NCBI GenBank assembly: GCA_036490475.1
Contig: DASXDT010000001.1
Location: 62,001-126,000, forward strand
Source of the DNA: Candidatus Tumulicola sp.
GTDB lineage: Bacteria; Vulcanimicrobiota; Vulcanimicrobiia; Vulcanimicrobiales; Vulcanimicrobiaceae
Reading direction: 5' to 3'
Length of the DNA stretch: 64,000 nucleotides
Numbering within the stretch: the stretch's first letter is position 1; the number at the start of each line of letters is the position of its first letter. The translations under genes and the position numbers were made by a program. Positions 51,594 through 60,737 of this stretch are shown piece by piece. Below the pieces are notes generated by a model. That model searched no databases, had not been told where the DNA came from, and saw only the letters and a list, made by a program, of their open reading frames with translations.

Positions 51594-53146
51594 TCTTGGG
51601 CTTTCGGCAAGCGGAGCGTAAACACGCTGCCTTGTGGATCTCGCGGGCCGTAGGTGACGCTGCCGCCGTGCTTTTCGGCGATGCGGCGAACGATATATAA
51701 GCCTAGGCCGCTGGATACCGCGCCTCGGGTTCCGCCGAATCGCTGGAACAGCCATTCGCGCCGGTCGGGCTGAACGCCGTAGCCGTCGTCGGTCACTTGC
51801 AATATCACGTCGCCGGCGTCCGCGAATCCGTTCACCACGACGTTCCCGTTTCGCGGCGTGGCGGCAATCGCATTGGCGACCAAATTGAGAAGCGCACGAC
51901 GAATTTCGTGCGGGTCGCCGGTGATGGCGAGCGGAGCGTCGCGCACTTCGCTTCGCAACGTTATGGCGTTCGAGCGCGCGAGCGGATCCAGTTCTTCGAC
52001 GGCGGTATCGAGCAGCGGGCCGGCATCGACGCGCTCGCTAACGCGCGATTCTTCACCGGTTTCGTAACGCGCGACCAGTAGCAGCGTTTCGACGATGCGC
52101 CGCGCTTCCTCGTTGGACGCTTGCGACGCGCGCAAGACGTCGCTGTAGCGATCCGGCAACACCCCGAACGCGCCGTCGAGCGCCTGTTTCGTGGTGACTC
52201 CCGCGGCCACCAACGGCGTGCGCAGATCGTGCGCGAGGGTGTAGATCATGTCGCGAATTACGTCGGTGGTGCGTGCGGTTTCGTTGCGGCTGGCCGCGAT
52301 CTCGTCGTTGCGACGCCCGAGCTCGGTGAAGACGTAGGCTTGTTCGAGCGCGACCGAGGCTTGCTCGAGAAAGGCTTTCATGGCGGCGGCCGTGCCCGCA
52401 TCGAAGGACGTGCCGGGTGCGGCGATTGCAAACAGCACGTGCGCGCCACCGGCGTACTGCTCGGGAATCTCACCAACGAGTGCCTCGGCTGCGCCGTCGA
52501 GCGCAGCGAGCCGCAGCCTTCCAACGGCGTCGTCAGCCGTGACGTGCACGATGGCACCGTCCTCGCGCGTTTTAGCGACGAGCGACGCAATATCGGGTGA
52601 GAGTGCGTCGCGCGTATACGATGGTTCGCCGCCATCGTCGAGCCGAATCACCAGCGGCGGTTCGGCCGGAAGATCGTAGACGATCAGACGCGTCGATGCG
52701 GCGTGCAACAGTGCGATCGTTTCGCTGAGAATCGAACGCCGCACCAAATCGAGGTTGAGCGTTTCGCGGACGCGGCCGGTGGCGGCGCGTAGGGTTCGTT
52801 CGATTGCGACTTGGCGTGCGCGGCCGTTGGATTCACCAGCTTCGCGCGCCAGGCGTTGCGCCACGATGGTGAGATAGGCGACCAACGCGAACGAGGCGGC
52901 CGCAAGCAACCGATCGCCAATGGCGATGGCATCCCAAATGTGTCCGGCGCGCGCGCCGTCGGTGTAGCCGGCGATGACGTTGAGCACTTGCGCCGTTATA
53001 CAGAGCTGCAACGTTAGGCGCGGCTTGAGCGCCAAACCGCTCAGCGCGATCGGCCCGTCGAACAGAATCGCCGTGACGAACAACTGCGGCGTGAACAGGT
53101 CCACGATCCAAGCGGCGATTAGCAGCGCGTAGCAGAGCAAGCCCAC
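51590..53146 (-). CDS. Sensor histidine kinase with membrane, GAF-like and kinase domains (KdpD C-half layout)
   Basis: A protein of about 518 residues. Three or four transmembrane helices at the N-terminus are followed by a linker with a GAF-like domain, then HisKA (YTLAHDLRTPL, phospho-acceptor near residue 304) and HATPase (NLVANAIAATP, TDDGYGV, GLGLYIV). This is the layout of the second half of KdpD. The gene is divergent from 53204, which holds two KdpD sensor domains without a kinase. GTG 53146 is preferred over TTG 53230, which would overlap the divergent start; the choice is uncertain. It feeds the NarL-type regulator next to it. Confidence 0.82.
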   Translation of the reverse strand: MGLLCYALLIAAWIVDLFTPQLFVTAILFDGPIALSGLALKPRLTLQLCITAQVLNVIAGYTDGARAGHIWDAIAIGDRLLAAASFALVAYLTIVAQRLAREAGESNGRARQVAIERTLRAATGRVRETLNLDLVRRSILSETIALLHAASTRLIVYDLPAEPPLVIRLDDGGEPSYTRDALSPDIASLVAKTREDGAIVHVTADDAVGRLRLAALDGAAEALVGEIPEQYAGGAHVLFAIAAPGTSFDAGTAAAMKAFLEQASVALEQAYVFTELGRRNDEIAASRNETARTTDVIRDMIYTLAHDLRTPLVAAGVTTKQALDGAFGVLPDRYSDVLRASQASNEEARRIVETLLLVARYETGEESRVSERVDAGPLLDTAVEELDPLARSNAITLRSEVRDAPLAITGDPHEIRRALLNLVANAIAATPRNGNVVVNGFADAGDVILQVTDDGYGVQPDRREWLFQRFGGTRGAVSSGLGLYIVRRIAEKHGGSVTYGPRDPQGSVFTLRLPKAQE

Positions 53147-53203
53147 ACCGGTGGGTTCTCGGCCCTTGCGGGGGCGCCATGCCGCGCGCAGAACACGGCG
53201 GAC

Positions 53204-55294
53204 GTGGATCGCAGCCTCAAGGCCGAACAACTGCTCGCCGAGATCGGCGGGCGACCGCGTTTGGTGGTGTACGTCGCGGCCGCGCCGGGCGCCGGAAAGA
53301 CGCGGCGGTTACTGAACGAGGGCGTGCGGTTGCAGGCCGGCGGCAAACGCGTCTTTATCGGTTGGATCGAAACCAAGGGCAGGCTCGATTTAGAAGAGCT
53401 GGCTTCCGGGTTGCCGCGGCTTCCCGGCCGGCGCGCCATAGTAAACGGTGCGGAGTTTTCGGATTTCGACTTCGAAGCGGCGCTACGCGAACGGCCCGAC
53501 GTGGTGCTGCTCGACGAGCTTGCGCACGAGAATCTGCCGGGCGGCGCGCACGTGAAGCGATGGCAAGACGCCGAGGCGTTGCGCACTGCGGGAATCGGCA
53601 CGATCGGCGCGCTCAACGTGGCGCATTTGGAATCGGTTGCGCCGACGGTCGAATCGCTGGTCGGCTATCCGGTGCGCGAAATCGTGCCGCTGTCGTTTCT
53701 AAAATCGGCCGACGAAGTGGTGGCGCTCGACGTGTCGCCGCGGCTATTACGCGGGCGTGTGAAGGCCGGCAAGGTGACCGACGAGCGCGATGTGGAGCGT
53801 GCGCTCAACGGCATCTTCGAGGATCGCACGCTTGCGAGTTTGCGCGAGTTGTTGTTGCGAACGGTAGACCGTTTGACGTTGCCGACGCTCAAAGCCAGCG
53901 GCAACGCCTTCGCGACGGCCTTGGTGTATCCCGATCACGATCCGGCGGCGTTCTTAAAGCGCACTTCGGCAATCTCGCACGCGTTGGATTTGGAACTGGA
54001 AATCGTACCGACCGGCGGGGCCGACCGCAACGCGCTCGAGGCGACTGCGCGCGAAGTGGACGGCGAGGTATTGCGCGAGATGCCAACGCCGGCGTTCGAT
54101 AACTTGAAAGCCGCGCTGGTGGCGTTGCCGTCGGGACGCGACGCCGCGCGATTGGCGAACTTGCCGTTGTCGTACGATTTGTTTATCGGGGCGCTGGACC
54201 AGGCGCATTTGGGCCGTAACGCGGCGTTTTCGCCGTATTCGAATTCGGCGGCGGACCGGATGCGCGTTGGATACGGGCGTTTGAGCGTGTATTTAGGACC
54301 GGCCGCCGGTTCGGGCAAGACGTTTGCCATGCTCGACCGCGCGCATCAATTGCAAGACGATGGCGTCGATGTGGTCGCAGCCTTTGTGGAGACGCACGGC
54401 CGATCCGAAACCAGCGCGTTACTCGACGGGCTCGAAGTGCTACCACCGCGAGCGATCGTCGCCGAGGGCATCACGTATACCGAATTAGATCGCGACGCGC
54501 TTTTGGCACGCAAACCGCAAGTCGCGCTGATCGACGAGTTGGCGCATACCAACGCGCCCGGCTCGGTAGCGCCCAAGCGTTTTTTCGATGTGCTCTCGGT
54601 GTTGCGGGCCGGCATCGACGTCATTACCACGCTCAACGTGCAACATCTGGAAGGCTTGGCCGACTCGGTTCGGCGGCGTACCGGCGCCACGGTGCGCGAA
54701 ACGCTGCCCGACGGTATTCTCTCGCTGGCTGATGAGATCGTCTTGATCGACATCACGCCCGAAGCGCTGCGTCAGCGTTTGCGTGAAGGAAAGATCTATC
54801 CGACCGAGCGCATCGATAGTGCCTTAGAGAACTTCTTCCGCACCGAGCATCTCGAGGAGTTGCGCGAGTTGGCATTGCGCGAGGCGTTGCACGGTCGTTA
54901 TCGCGATTCGGTGCCGACGCCGTTCGATCGCATTTTGTTGACGTTGGGGCCGAACTCGCTGGAGTTGCCGCTAGTGGCACGCGCCGGCCGCATGGCGGCG
55001 CGCCTGTCGATCGAGTTTACGATCGTGCACGTGACCGATCCGAAAGAACCGGCAGATGCGGCGGCGGTGGCGGCGGTGCGCGAGCACACCAGCAAGACCA
55101 ACGTCGAGTGGATTGAGGAAGCGCACGCCGACGCGCCACGCCGCGTCATCGAAATCGCCCGAGCCATCCCCGAAACGGTCGTGGTCGTTCCGGGTACTCG
55201 ACGCAAGCCCCGGCTGCTGGCGCGTAAATCGTTCGCACGGCAACTGTTGGATGCCGGCGCACTCGAGTTGCTGGTGTTGGCGCGCTCCTCGTGA
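53204..55294 (+). CDS. Protein with two tandem KdpD sensor domains and no kinase
   Basis: A 696-residue cytosolic protein with two copies of the KdpD N-terminal sensor (PF02702). Copy 1 (about 1-230): AAAPGAGKT Walker A, LLDELAHEN Walker B. Copy 2 (about 360-570): GPAAGSGKT, LIDELAHTN and ITTLNVQHLEGL. Between them and at the end lie Usp-like nucleotide-binding domains. The transmembrane, GAF and kinase parts of KdpD are all missing. In KdpD this region senses potassium or cyclic-di-AMP and controls the kinase in cis; here it would act in trans, perhaps on the divergent kinase. GTG 53204 is the start; the stop overlaps the next gene (GTGA). Confidence 0.85.
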   Translation: MDRSLKAEQLLAEIGGRPRLVVYVAAAPGAGKTRRLLNEGVRLQAGGKRVFIGWIETKGRLDLEELASGLPRLPGRRAIVNGAEFSDFDFEAALRERPDVVLLDELAHENLPGGAHVKRWQDAEALRTAGIGTIGALNVAHLESVAPTVESLVGYPVREIVPLSFLKSADEVVALDVSPRLLRGRVKAGKVTDERDVERALNGIFEDRTLASLRELLLRTVDRLTLPTLKASGNAFATALVYPDHDPAAFLKRTSAISHALDLELEIVPTGGADRNALEATAREVDGEVLREMPTPAFDNLKAALVALPSGRDAARLANLPLSYDLFIGALDQAHLGRNAAFSPYSNSAADRMRVGYGRLSVYLGPAAGSGKTFAMLDRAHQLQDDGVDVVAAFVETHGRSETSALLDGLEVLPPRAIVAEGITYTELDRDALLARKPQVALIDELAHTNAPGSVAPKRFFDVLSVLRAGIDVITTLNVQHLEGLADSVRRRTGATVRETLPDGILSLADEIVLIDITPEALRQRLREGKIYPTERIDSALENFFRTEHLEELRELALREALHGRYRDSVPTPFDRILLTLGPNSLELPLVARAGRMAARLSIEFTIVHVTDPKEPADAAAVAAVREHTSKTNVEWIEEAHADAPRRVIEIARAIPETVVVVPGTRRKPRLLARKSFARQLLDAGALELLVLARSS

Positions 55295-55737
55295 AGGCGC
55301 TTGTCGGGTCTATCGCCGCAGCGTCGATTCTGGTTGCGATCGCCGGTTGTGGCGCGCGAACGCCCTACCAGATGTCGGATCAAGATAAGCAGCGCTTCGT
55401 CGATGTCGCACGGGTCGCTCGCGGTGGCGGAAACGCTCCGCTGATCTTCGGAATCTCCGACTGCACCGTCTATAAGGCCGTTACGAAGGACCAACAGATC
55501 GTCGACTGGCGCGTGATTCTACGATCGGATTGGGGTCAGCAGTCGTATCCAAAATTTATGACGGCGTGTGTCGACGAGCATCTGAAATATTCAGCCCCGT
55601 ACGTGCTCGTCGATATGTGTGCCCGCGCGATCGGCGCCGGCGGCGGCTGCAACGGCGGCGGCACGTACCGCAGCCGCGATGGCGAACGCTGGCAAATTCA
55701 AGGCAACAGCCTACGTTGGTATCCGCTCCCGAAATAG
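55291..55737 (+). CDS. Small lipoprotein coupled to the KdpD-like sensor
   Basis: A 148-residue lipoprotein (GTG start; lipobox AIAGC) with five further cysteines, including SDCTVYKAV, TACVDEH and DMCARAIG...GGCNGG, probably forming disulphides. No family recognised. Its GTG overlaps the sensor's TGA by four bases, so it is translated with it and may belong to the same system. Confidence 0.6.
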   Translation: MKALVGSIAAASILVAIAGCGARTPYQMSDQDKQRFVDVARVARGGGNAPLIFGISDCTVYKAVTKDQQIVDWRVILRSDWGQQSYPKFMTACVDEHLKYSAPYVLVDMCARAIGAGGGCNGGGTYRSRDGERWQIQGNSLRWYPLPK

Positions 55738-55738
55738 G

Positions 55739-57334
55739 CTAAAAGTGCCACCGTGCGACAGACGCGTACGGGCCGCTCTTCGCGGATGGTTCGTACCCGC
55801 GCAAGGCGTTGGGGATAACGTCGATTTCACTGGGTTGCCACAAGAATACGTACGGAACATCCGCAGCCAGTTTGCGTTGGATGAGGCTGTAATATGGTTT
55901 GCGCTCGCTGCGTTCGTAGGTTGCCAGCGCCCGATGCAGCGCGAGGTCGACATCGGGATCGCAATAGCGCGCGAAGTTAAAGCCGTTCGGGGGAACCTGA
56001 CCGCACGCTACGTAGGAGGATGGATCGGGATCGAGACCGGTTTGCATCCCGAGTAGCGCGATTTGGAACGTTCCGCGTTCGAGCGGTCCGCCCGGCGCGT
56101 ACAGCTGATTGATATCGTATGGCTTGGCTTTGACGTCGAAGCCCGCGACTCTCGCCTCCTCGACGATCAGCGGGACGATGGTGCCGGCTGCAAACGACCG
56201 GCCGTAGAAAACGAATTGCAATTGCAGCCGGCGGCCATTCTTGGTTCGAACGCCATCGGGGGCGGTGTGCCAACCGGCCTTTTCTAGTAGCTCTCGCGCT
56301 CGCTCCGAATCGTAGGTTTGGGCGTCGGCCTTCGGATCGTACGCCCACCCGAACAGGCCACGCGTCCCGGTCGCCGCATCGTACATTCCGTACGTGGCTT
56401 TTTTCGCGATCGCCGACCGGTCGATAGCGGCAGCGAAGGCGCGTCGCACGGCTACATCGTGAAACATCACATCGCCGAGATTCAGAACGATCACGCCGAA
56501 GCTTGGCCGGTCGCGCGTGACGACGACGGTGTGTTCCGGCAGTGCGCGTAACGACCGGATCTCGGCGGGACTGGCCAGGAACGTGGCGTCGACATCGCCG
56601 GTTCGCAATTCGTTGAGGATCGTCGCGTGATTCGAAACGAAACGGATGCTGATGCGCGCGATCTTCGGCGTTCCGGCATAGTAGTGGTCGTTGGCCACCA
56701 GATCGAGACGGTCGCCGCGGAGCCATCGTTCCAGCCGATACGGTCCCGAACCGATCGGCGAAAGATTAAACCGCGCGGCGACCAACGTTTTGTATTTTTC
56801 GAGCACGTGCGACGGGAGAATCGGCCGTCCGTCACCTCCGAAGAACGTCGCGACGATCGGAGCGAACGGACGCTTTAGTAGTACGTCCACTTCATACGGG
56901 TTGGGTGCCGAAACGCTCTCGATCGAGTCGTAATCGGACTGCGCCGGAATAGCGTTAACTCGGTCGACGCTCGCACGGTAGGTGAAAACGACGTCGCGAG
57001 CGGTGAGCGGGATCCCGTCTTGCCATCGCACGCCGTGGCGCAAGCGGTACACGATATGGCGACCGTCCGCAGAAATGCCTCCGTTAGCGACCGTCGGCAC
57101 GACGGCTGCAACGTCGGGCGCGATCTGGTTACGCTCGTCGTAGCGGGTTAGCGACGAGAACAATAAGGCAGAAACGTCGCTCACATCCGGTCCTTGCAGA
57201 TAGAGCGGATTGAGCGAACTTGGCTCCGACAAGCGCGCCACGACCAACTGCGACGCGCCGCGCGACGCCGCGCTGCGATGATCGCACGCTGCGACCGAGA
57301 GCAGCACTAAAATGGCAAACAAGCGAGGCGACAT
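55739..57334 (-). CDS. Peptide-binding lipoprotein (SBP_bac_5, DppA/OppA-like)
   Basis: A 531-residue lipoprotein (lipobox SVAAC) with the family-5 solute-binding fold: SEPSSLNPLYLQGPDVSD, IVYRLRHGVRWQDGIPLTARDVVFTY and IGSGPYRLERW. Such proteins deliver peptides or other small molecules to ABC permeases or act alone as scavengers. No permease genes are next to it. It follows the large S41-type gene by 18 bp in the same direction, so a peptide-cleaving and peptide-binding pair is plausible. Confidence 0.87.
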   Translation of the reverse strand: MSPRLFAILVLLSVAACDHRSAASRGASQLVVARLSEPSSLNPLYLQGPDVSDVSALLFSSLTRYDERNQIAPDVAAVVPTVANGGISADGRHIVYRLRHGVRWQDGIPLTARDVVFTYRASVDRVNAIPAQSDYDSIESVSAPNPYEVDVLLKRPFAPIVATFFGGDGRPILPSHVLEKYKTLVAARFNLSPIGSGPYRLERWLRGDRLDLVANDHYYAGTPKIARISIRFVSNHATILNELRTGDVDATFLASPAEIRSLRALPEHTVVVTRDRPSFGVIVLNLGDVMFHDVAVRRAFAAAIDRSAIAKKATYGMYDAATGTRGLFGWAYDPKADAQTYDSERARELLEKAGWHTAPDGVRTKNGRRLQLQFVFYGRSFAAGTIVPLIVEEARVAGFDVKAKPYDINQLYAPGGPLERGTFQIALLGMQTGLDPDPSSYVACGQVPPNGFNFARYCDPDVDLALHRALATYERSERKPYYSLIQRKLAADVPYVFLWQPSEIDVIPNALRGYEPSAKSGPYASVARWHF

Positions 57335-57352
57335 GTCCGGCCGGCCTTCAGG

Positions 57353-60169
57353 CTATATTTCGGTGGTCGGCGTCGAGTCGGGAACGATATCGACGTGGAT
57401 ATCCGACGCTCGGATTTTGCCGGTGCCGACCATTAAGATGCCGCCCACTGCTTGGGTTGCGTCGGGCGGCACGTGGAGAACGATCGTGAAGGGAGTCCAG
57501 TTTGTCGTCCCGTGCAGCCATCGGTCTTGCATGTTGTCGAGCTGCATCGACGGGCCGTCGATCCGCAGCCAGAAACCAGCGCCGCCGACAACGTTGTCGG
57601 TCGAAAGATATCCGCGCACGCGAATCGTCTTCCCGAGATACGGCGTAACATCGAAATGGCCACCGTACGAACCGAACGGCTTGGTCTGCGGATCGACGCC
57701 GTCCACGCTGTGCATCGAATGGGTCGGGCCACCCGAATACCCACCGGCGTCGGTCGGCTCCGCCGCAAACGTATCACCACGAAGTGTCCACGTAAACTGT
57801 AACGGACGGTCGTCCGTTCCGCGAACGCTCGACGCCGTTGTTGCGCTGCCGTAGCGCGTGAGGACGAGTTCTCTGGTCCGTTCGGCCACGGCGGCCGCTC
57901 GTCGGGTCGCCGCCGGCGATCCGCTCAGCAATAACGCTTCGTCGAGACCCGCTTGCAACACGACGTCGCTGTACTTGGCGACATCGAAGGCCGACGGTTC
58001 GACCCAACGGTCCGGCTGGATGCCGACGCGCTGAAGCTGCGTGCCGTTGGGCCAGCGTACGCCTTCGCCGCTGAAATATAGCGTTATATTACCGGGTACG
58101 ACCATGCTGGTGACGTCGCCGTCGGCGCCGGCAGTTGGCGTTCCCACGAAGCGCGTTCCCGCCGCCGCGCGAAAGAGCAGCGCACTGTGCTCGGATTGAC
58201 TGATCGCTCGCGCGTCGATCAGCATGACGGTCGGCTTGCGATATTTTGCCGCGTCGGATGCGGTGAGACGCTGCATAAACTGCCGATAAGCCGGCAACCA
58301 AGCAATATCGTCTTCCGCGCTGTCGATCGGGTTGCTCACGACGGGTGTTGAAAATAATGCAAACGGAACATTCGACCGCGATGTCAAGCGCGCGGCGACC
58401 GGCCACTCTGCCAATCGGGGGTATCCGCGATTGTCGAAGACGATCGCTTTCGTATTCCAAAGCGCGATAAACATACTGCCGACTTGCGAGGGCAATAAAC
58501 GATCCAAATCGACATAGCCCACATTGCCGGGCAAAATCGCGTAGATCGGTTCCGCGCTCTTTTCGATCGAGCCGCCGGCGGAACGCTTCACGGTCGCGGA
58601 CACGCTGCGTTTGCTGCCCGGAGCGTGATAGCGAAGCGTAACGGTCGAACCGACCGGACCGGCGATCAACGAGCCGGCGCCGTAATTCCGAAGCGCATCG
58701 AGATCGGCCGACTGCGGCGTCGAGGCGTTTATCAGCTCTTCTGCTCGTAGCATCGCCATATGGGTTGGAACACCGTCGATCGCATCGATGACGTCGCCCA
58801 CGCGCATACTGGCAGGTAGCCTTCCCGAACGAGCGATTGCCGTGATGACCGCTTGATGCCGCAGGTATCGGACCGTTATCGGTACGCCGGCACCATAGTA
58901 TTGTGAAACTAGGTCGCCCATGAAGGCGCCGTGCGAATCGTGCAGGTGCGCGTAGAAGCGCATGAGCCCGATCAGGTAGTCGTGCGGGTTGCGGGCCACG
59001 ATCTCGTCGGAAATTGCGCGTTCGGCCGCCTTATCCCAATCGTCGTGCGAGAGCGATGTATAGGGTGAAAAGTATCGGATGACGTTATAGATACGCGCAA
59101 CCGCCAGGATGCGCAGCCCCTCATCCGGGAACGACATCCCGCTGCCGTACGAATCGTCTTTCTTCTCGATAGGAAGATCTTTGCGGTCGATCTGCAGCCG
59201 CGTCGCGGGTTGGCCCATCCGGCCGATGGCGTCGGCCACGCTCTGCACCGGCGTCGCAACCGTATCGCCGCGATCGATGCCGTCGATATCACCGAGCCGG
59301 TAGGTTGCCGTGAGGCCATACTCTAGGGCAATCGACGCAGTCCTCGTTGGCTCGAACACCGGTTGGCCGCCGATACTGTAGATCGAAGCTTTTCCTGACA
59401 TCGCGAGGCCGAGGATCGTCGGTGAGATCATCGTGGTAGGGCCGACCAGAAATCCGATTCTGCGGTCGCTCGACGAAGTGCCGTGGAGTATTTGTGGATC
59501 GGCAATGTCGAACCGCGAAGTATAACCGTCAAAGCTAGAACTGTGTGGCGGATACCCGATATACGAGTGCGTGCGCGTTCGCGGGAGTTCTACGTCGCCA
59601 CGTACGAGCAACGATAGTTGCGAGTCGGGCGAAAACATTTCGTCGAGCGACGACATCGCCGACGCATTTGTATACTCGATACCGCGAAGGTCGAACAGGA
59701 TGGCGTCGCTTTTCGCTACGAGCGCGAACGGCCGGGTGGACGTTCCGGAGTCCGCAGAAGAGTCGATGTCCTTGCCGCGATCCGCCTCTAGAGCATTCGA
59801 AATCGTAACGACCGAGAGAGGGCCGCTCGGTGAAACCGTAACCTTGAGCCGAAACTGACTCGCGCGATCGAGGTGTATCGCCGGATCGTTTACTACGGAC
59901 AACCAACCTTCTATCGCTGCCAAGTAGCTCGCACGATCCGTCGCTACCCGAATCTTCGGCTCGGCCGACATGAACGTCATGTCCAATCTCTGTTGCGAAC
60001 TTGGCGTCTGCGGGTCGAGATAACGTATATCTCCCCACAGTTTTATCGCCGATAGCAGCGCCGATTCGGGGCTAGCTGATTGCGCGTTTATCGGCAACGG
60101 CGTGGCGCCCAGCAAACTCAACGCAGCTGCAAGCGCAAAGCCGGCTACGGCTCTAGAGCATATCCGCAT
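57353..60169 (-). CDS. Large secreted S41-family peptidase-like protein with a C-terminal beta-sandwich
   Basis: A 938-residue secreted protein (signal peptide 1-29). The first 300 residues are a domain with no clear match. Residues 340-770 follow the S41 (C-terminal processing peptidase) plan, with a PDZ-like segment (RVGDVIDAIDGV) and a catalytic domain containing VMLIDARAISQSEHSALLF, where S41 peptidases have their nucleophile (S-A-A-E/S-E-x). The last 180 residues form a beta-sandwich that may bind sugars or proteins. The active-site motif is somewhat altered, so activity is uncertain. Confidence 0.75.
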   Translation of the reverse strand: MRICSRAVAGFALAAALSLLGATPLPINAQSASPESALLSAIKLWGDIRYLDPQTPSSQQRLDMTFMSAEPKIRVATDRASYLAAIEGWLSVVNDPAIHLDRASQFRLKVTVSPSGPLSVVTISNALEADRGKDIDSSADSGTSTRPFALVAKSDAILFDLRGIEYTNASAMSSLDEMFSPDSQLSLLVRGDVELPRTRTHSYIGYPPHSSSFDGYTSRFDIADPQILHGTSSSDRRIGFLVGPTTMISPTILGLAMSGKASIYSIGGQPVFEPTRTASIALEYGLTATYRLGDIDGIDRGDTVATPVQSVADAIGRMGQPATRLQIDRKDLPIEKKDDSYGSGMSFPDEGLRILAVARIYNVIRYFSPYTSLSHDDWDKAAERAISDEIVARNPHDYLIGLMRFYAHLHDSHGAFMGDLVSQYYGAGVPITVRYLRHQAVITAIARSGRLPASMRVGDVIDAIDGVPTHMAMLRAEELINASTPQSADLDALRNYGAGSLIAGPVGSTVTLRYHAPGSKRSVSATVKRSAGGSIEKSAEPIYAILPGNVGYVDLDRLLPSQVGSMFIALWNTKAIVFDNRGYPRLAEWPVAARLTSRSNVPFALFSTPVVSNPIDSAEDDIAWLPAYRQFMQRLTASDAAKYRKPTVMLIDARAISQSEHSALLFRAAAGTRFVGTPTAGADGDVTSMVVPGNITLYFSGEGVRWPNGTQLQRVGIQPDRWVEPSAFDVAKYSDVVLQAGLDEALLLSGSPAATRRAAAVAERTRELVLTRYGSATTASSVRGTDDRPLQFTWTLRGDTFAAEPTDAGGYSGGPTHSMHSVDGVDPQTKPFGSYGGHFDVTPYLGKTIRVRGYLSTDNVVGGAGFWLRIDGPSMQLDNMQDRWLHGTTNWTPFTIVLHVPPDATQAVGGILMVGTGKIRASDIHVDIVPDSTPTTEI

Positions 60170-60231
60170 CTAGCGTACATAGGCTATGGCTAGGCCGGAC
60201 CCTGCAGGATCGGCCGGGAGACGAGGCCGGT

Positions 60232-60618
60232 TTATCGCACGACGAAGATCGAGAGCAGGACACCCGCAAAGAACAGCGCGACGGCCGTGTAAAGGCGCGC
60301 GGGCGGTATGCGTTTGGTTCCGGCGATCGCCACGGCGATAATCTGCATCTGTATCCACCCTAGCAGCACGATTGTCAGCAGGTCGGCGTACAACAATCGC
60401 GGTCCGGCGGTCTGCGAGACACTGCGGTACACAAGCATAATAAACAGTTGAACGACGACGAGTAACCATATCGTGGCGCGCGGACCGTACCCATCGGCCC
60501 ATCCTGCGATTCCAAAATGCAGCGGCACGCGATCCGGTAATTCGCGATACCGGAGCGCCGTATAGGCGATCGTTCCGGCAATCGCGGCAGCACAGAGAGC
60601 CATCGCTATGTTGACCAC
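60232..60618 (-). CDS. DUF1648-type membrane protein
   Basis: A 128-residue protein with four transmembrane helices. The early segment YRELPDRVPLHFGIAGWADGYG is the DUF1648 signature (LPxxxPxHFxxxGxxDxxG). Such proteins sit in SdpI-like immunity or stress modules, but the function is not known. It is followed in the same direction by the S41-type gene after 62 bp. Confidence 0.8.
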   Translation of the reverse strand: MVNIAMALCAAAIAGTIAYTALRYRELPDRVPLHFGIAGWADGYGPRATIWLLVVVQLFIMLVYRSVSQTAGPRLLYADLLTIVLLGWIQMQIIAVAIAGTKRIPPARLYTAVALFFAGVLLSIFVVR

Positions 60619-60737
60619 GTCGCTGGTTGTTACTCGGGGCGCCGAGGCAAGTTACGCCGAAGCCACTTTCAGAAAGTCTTCATCCCGGCCCAATAGGCTG
60701 AGGACACGTCGCGCAACCACCCGGAGGAACAATCGTC

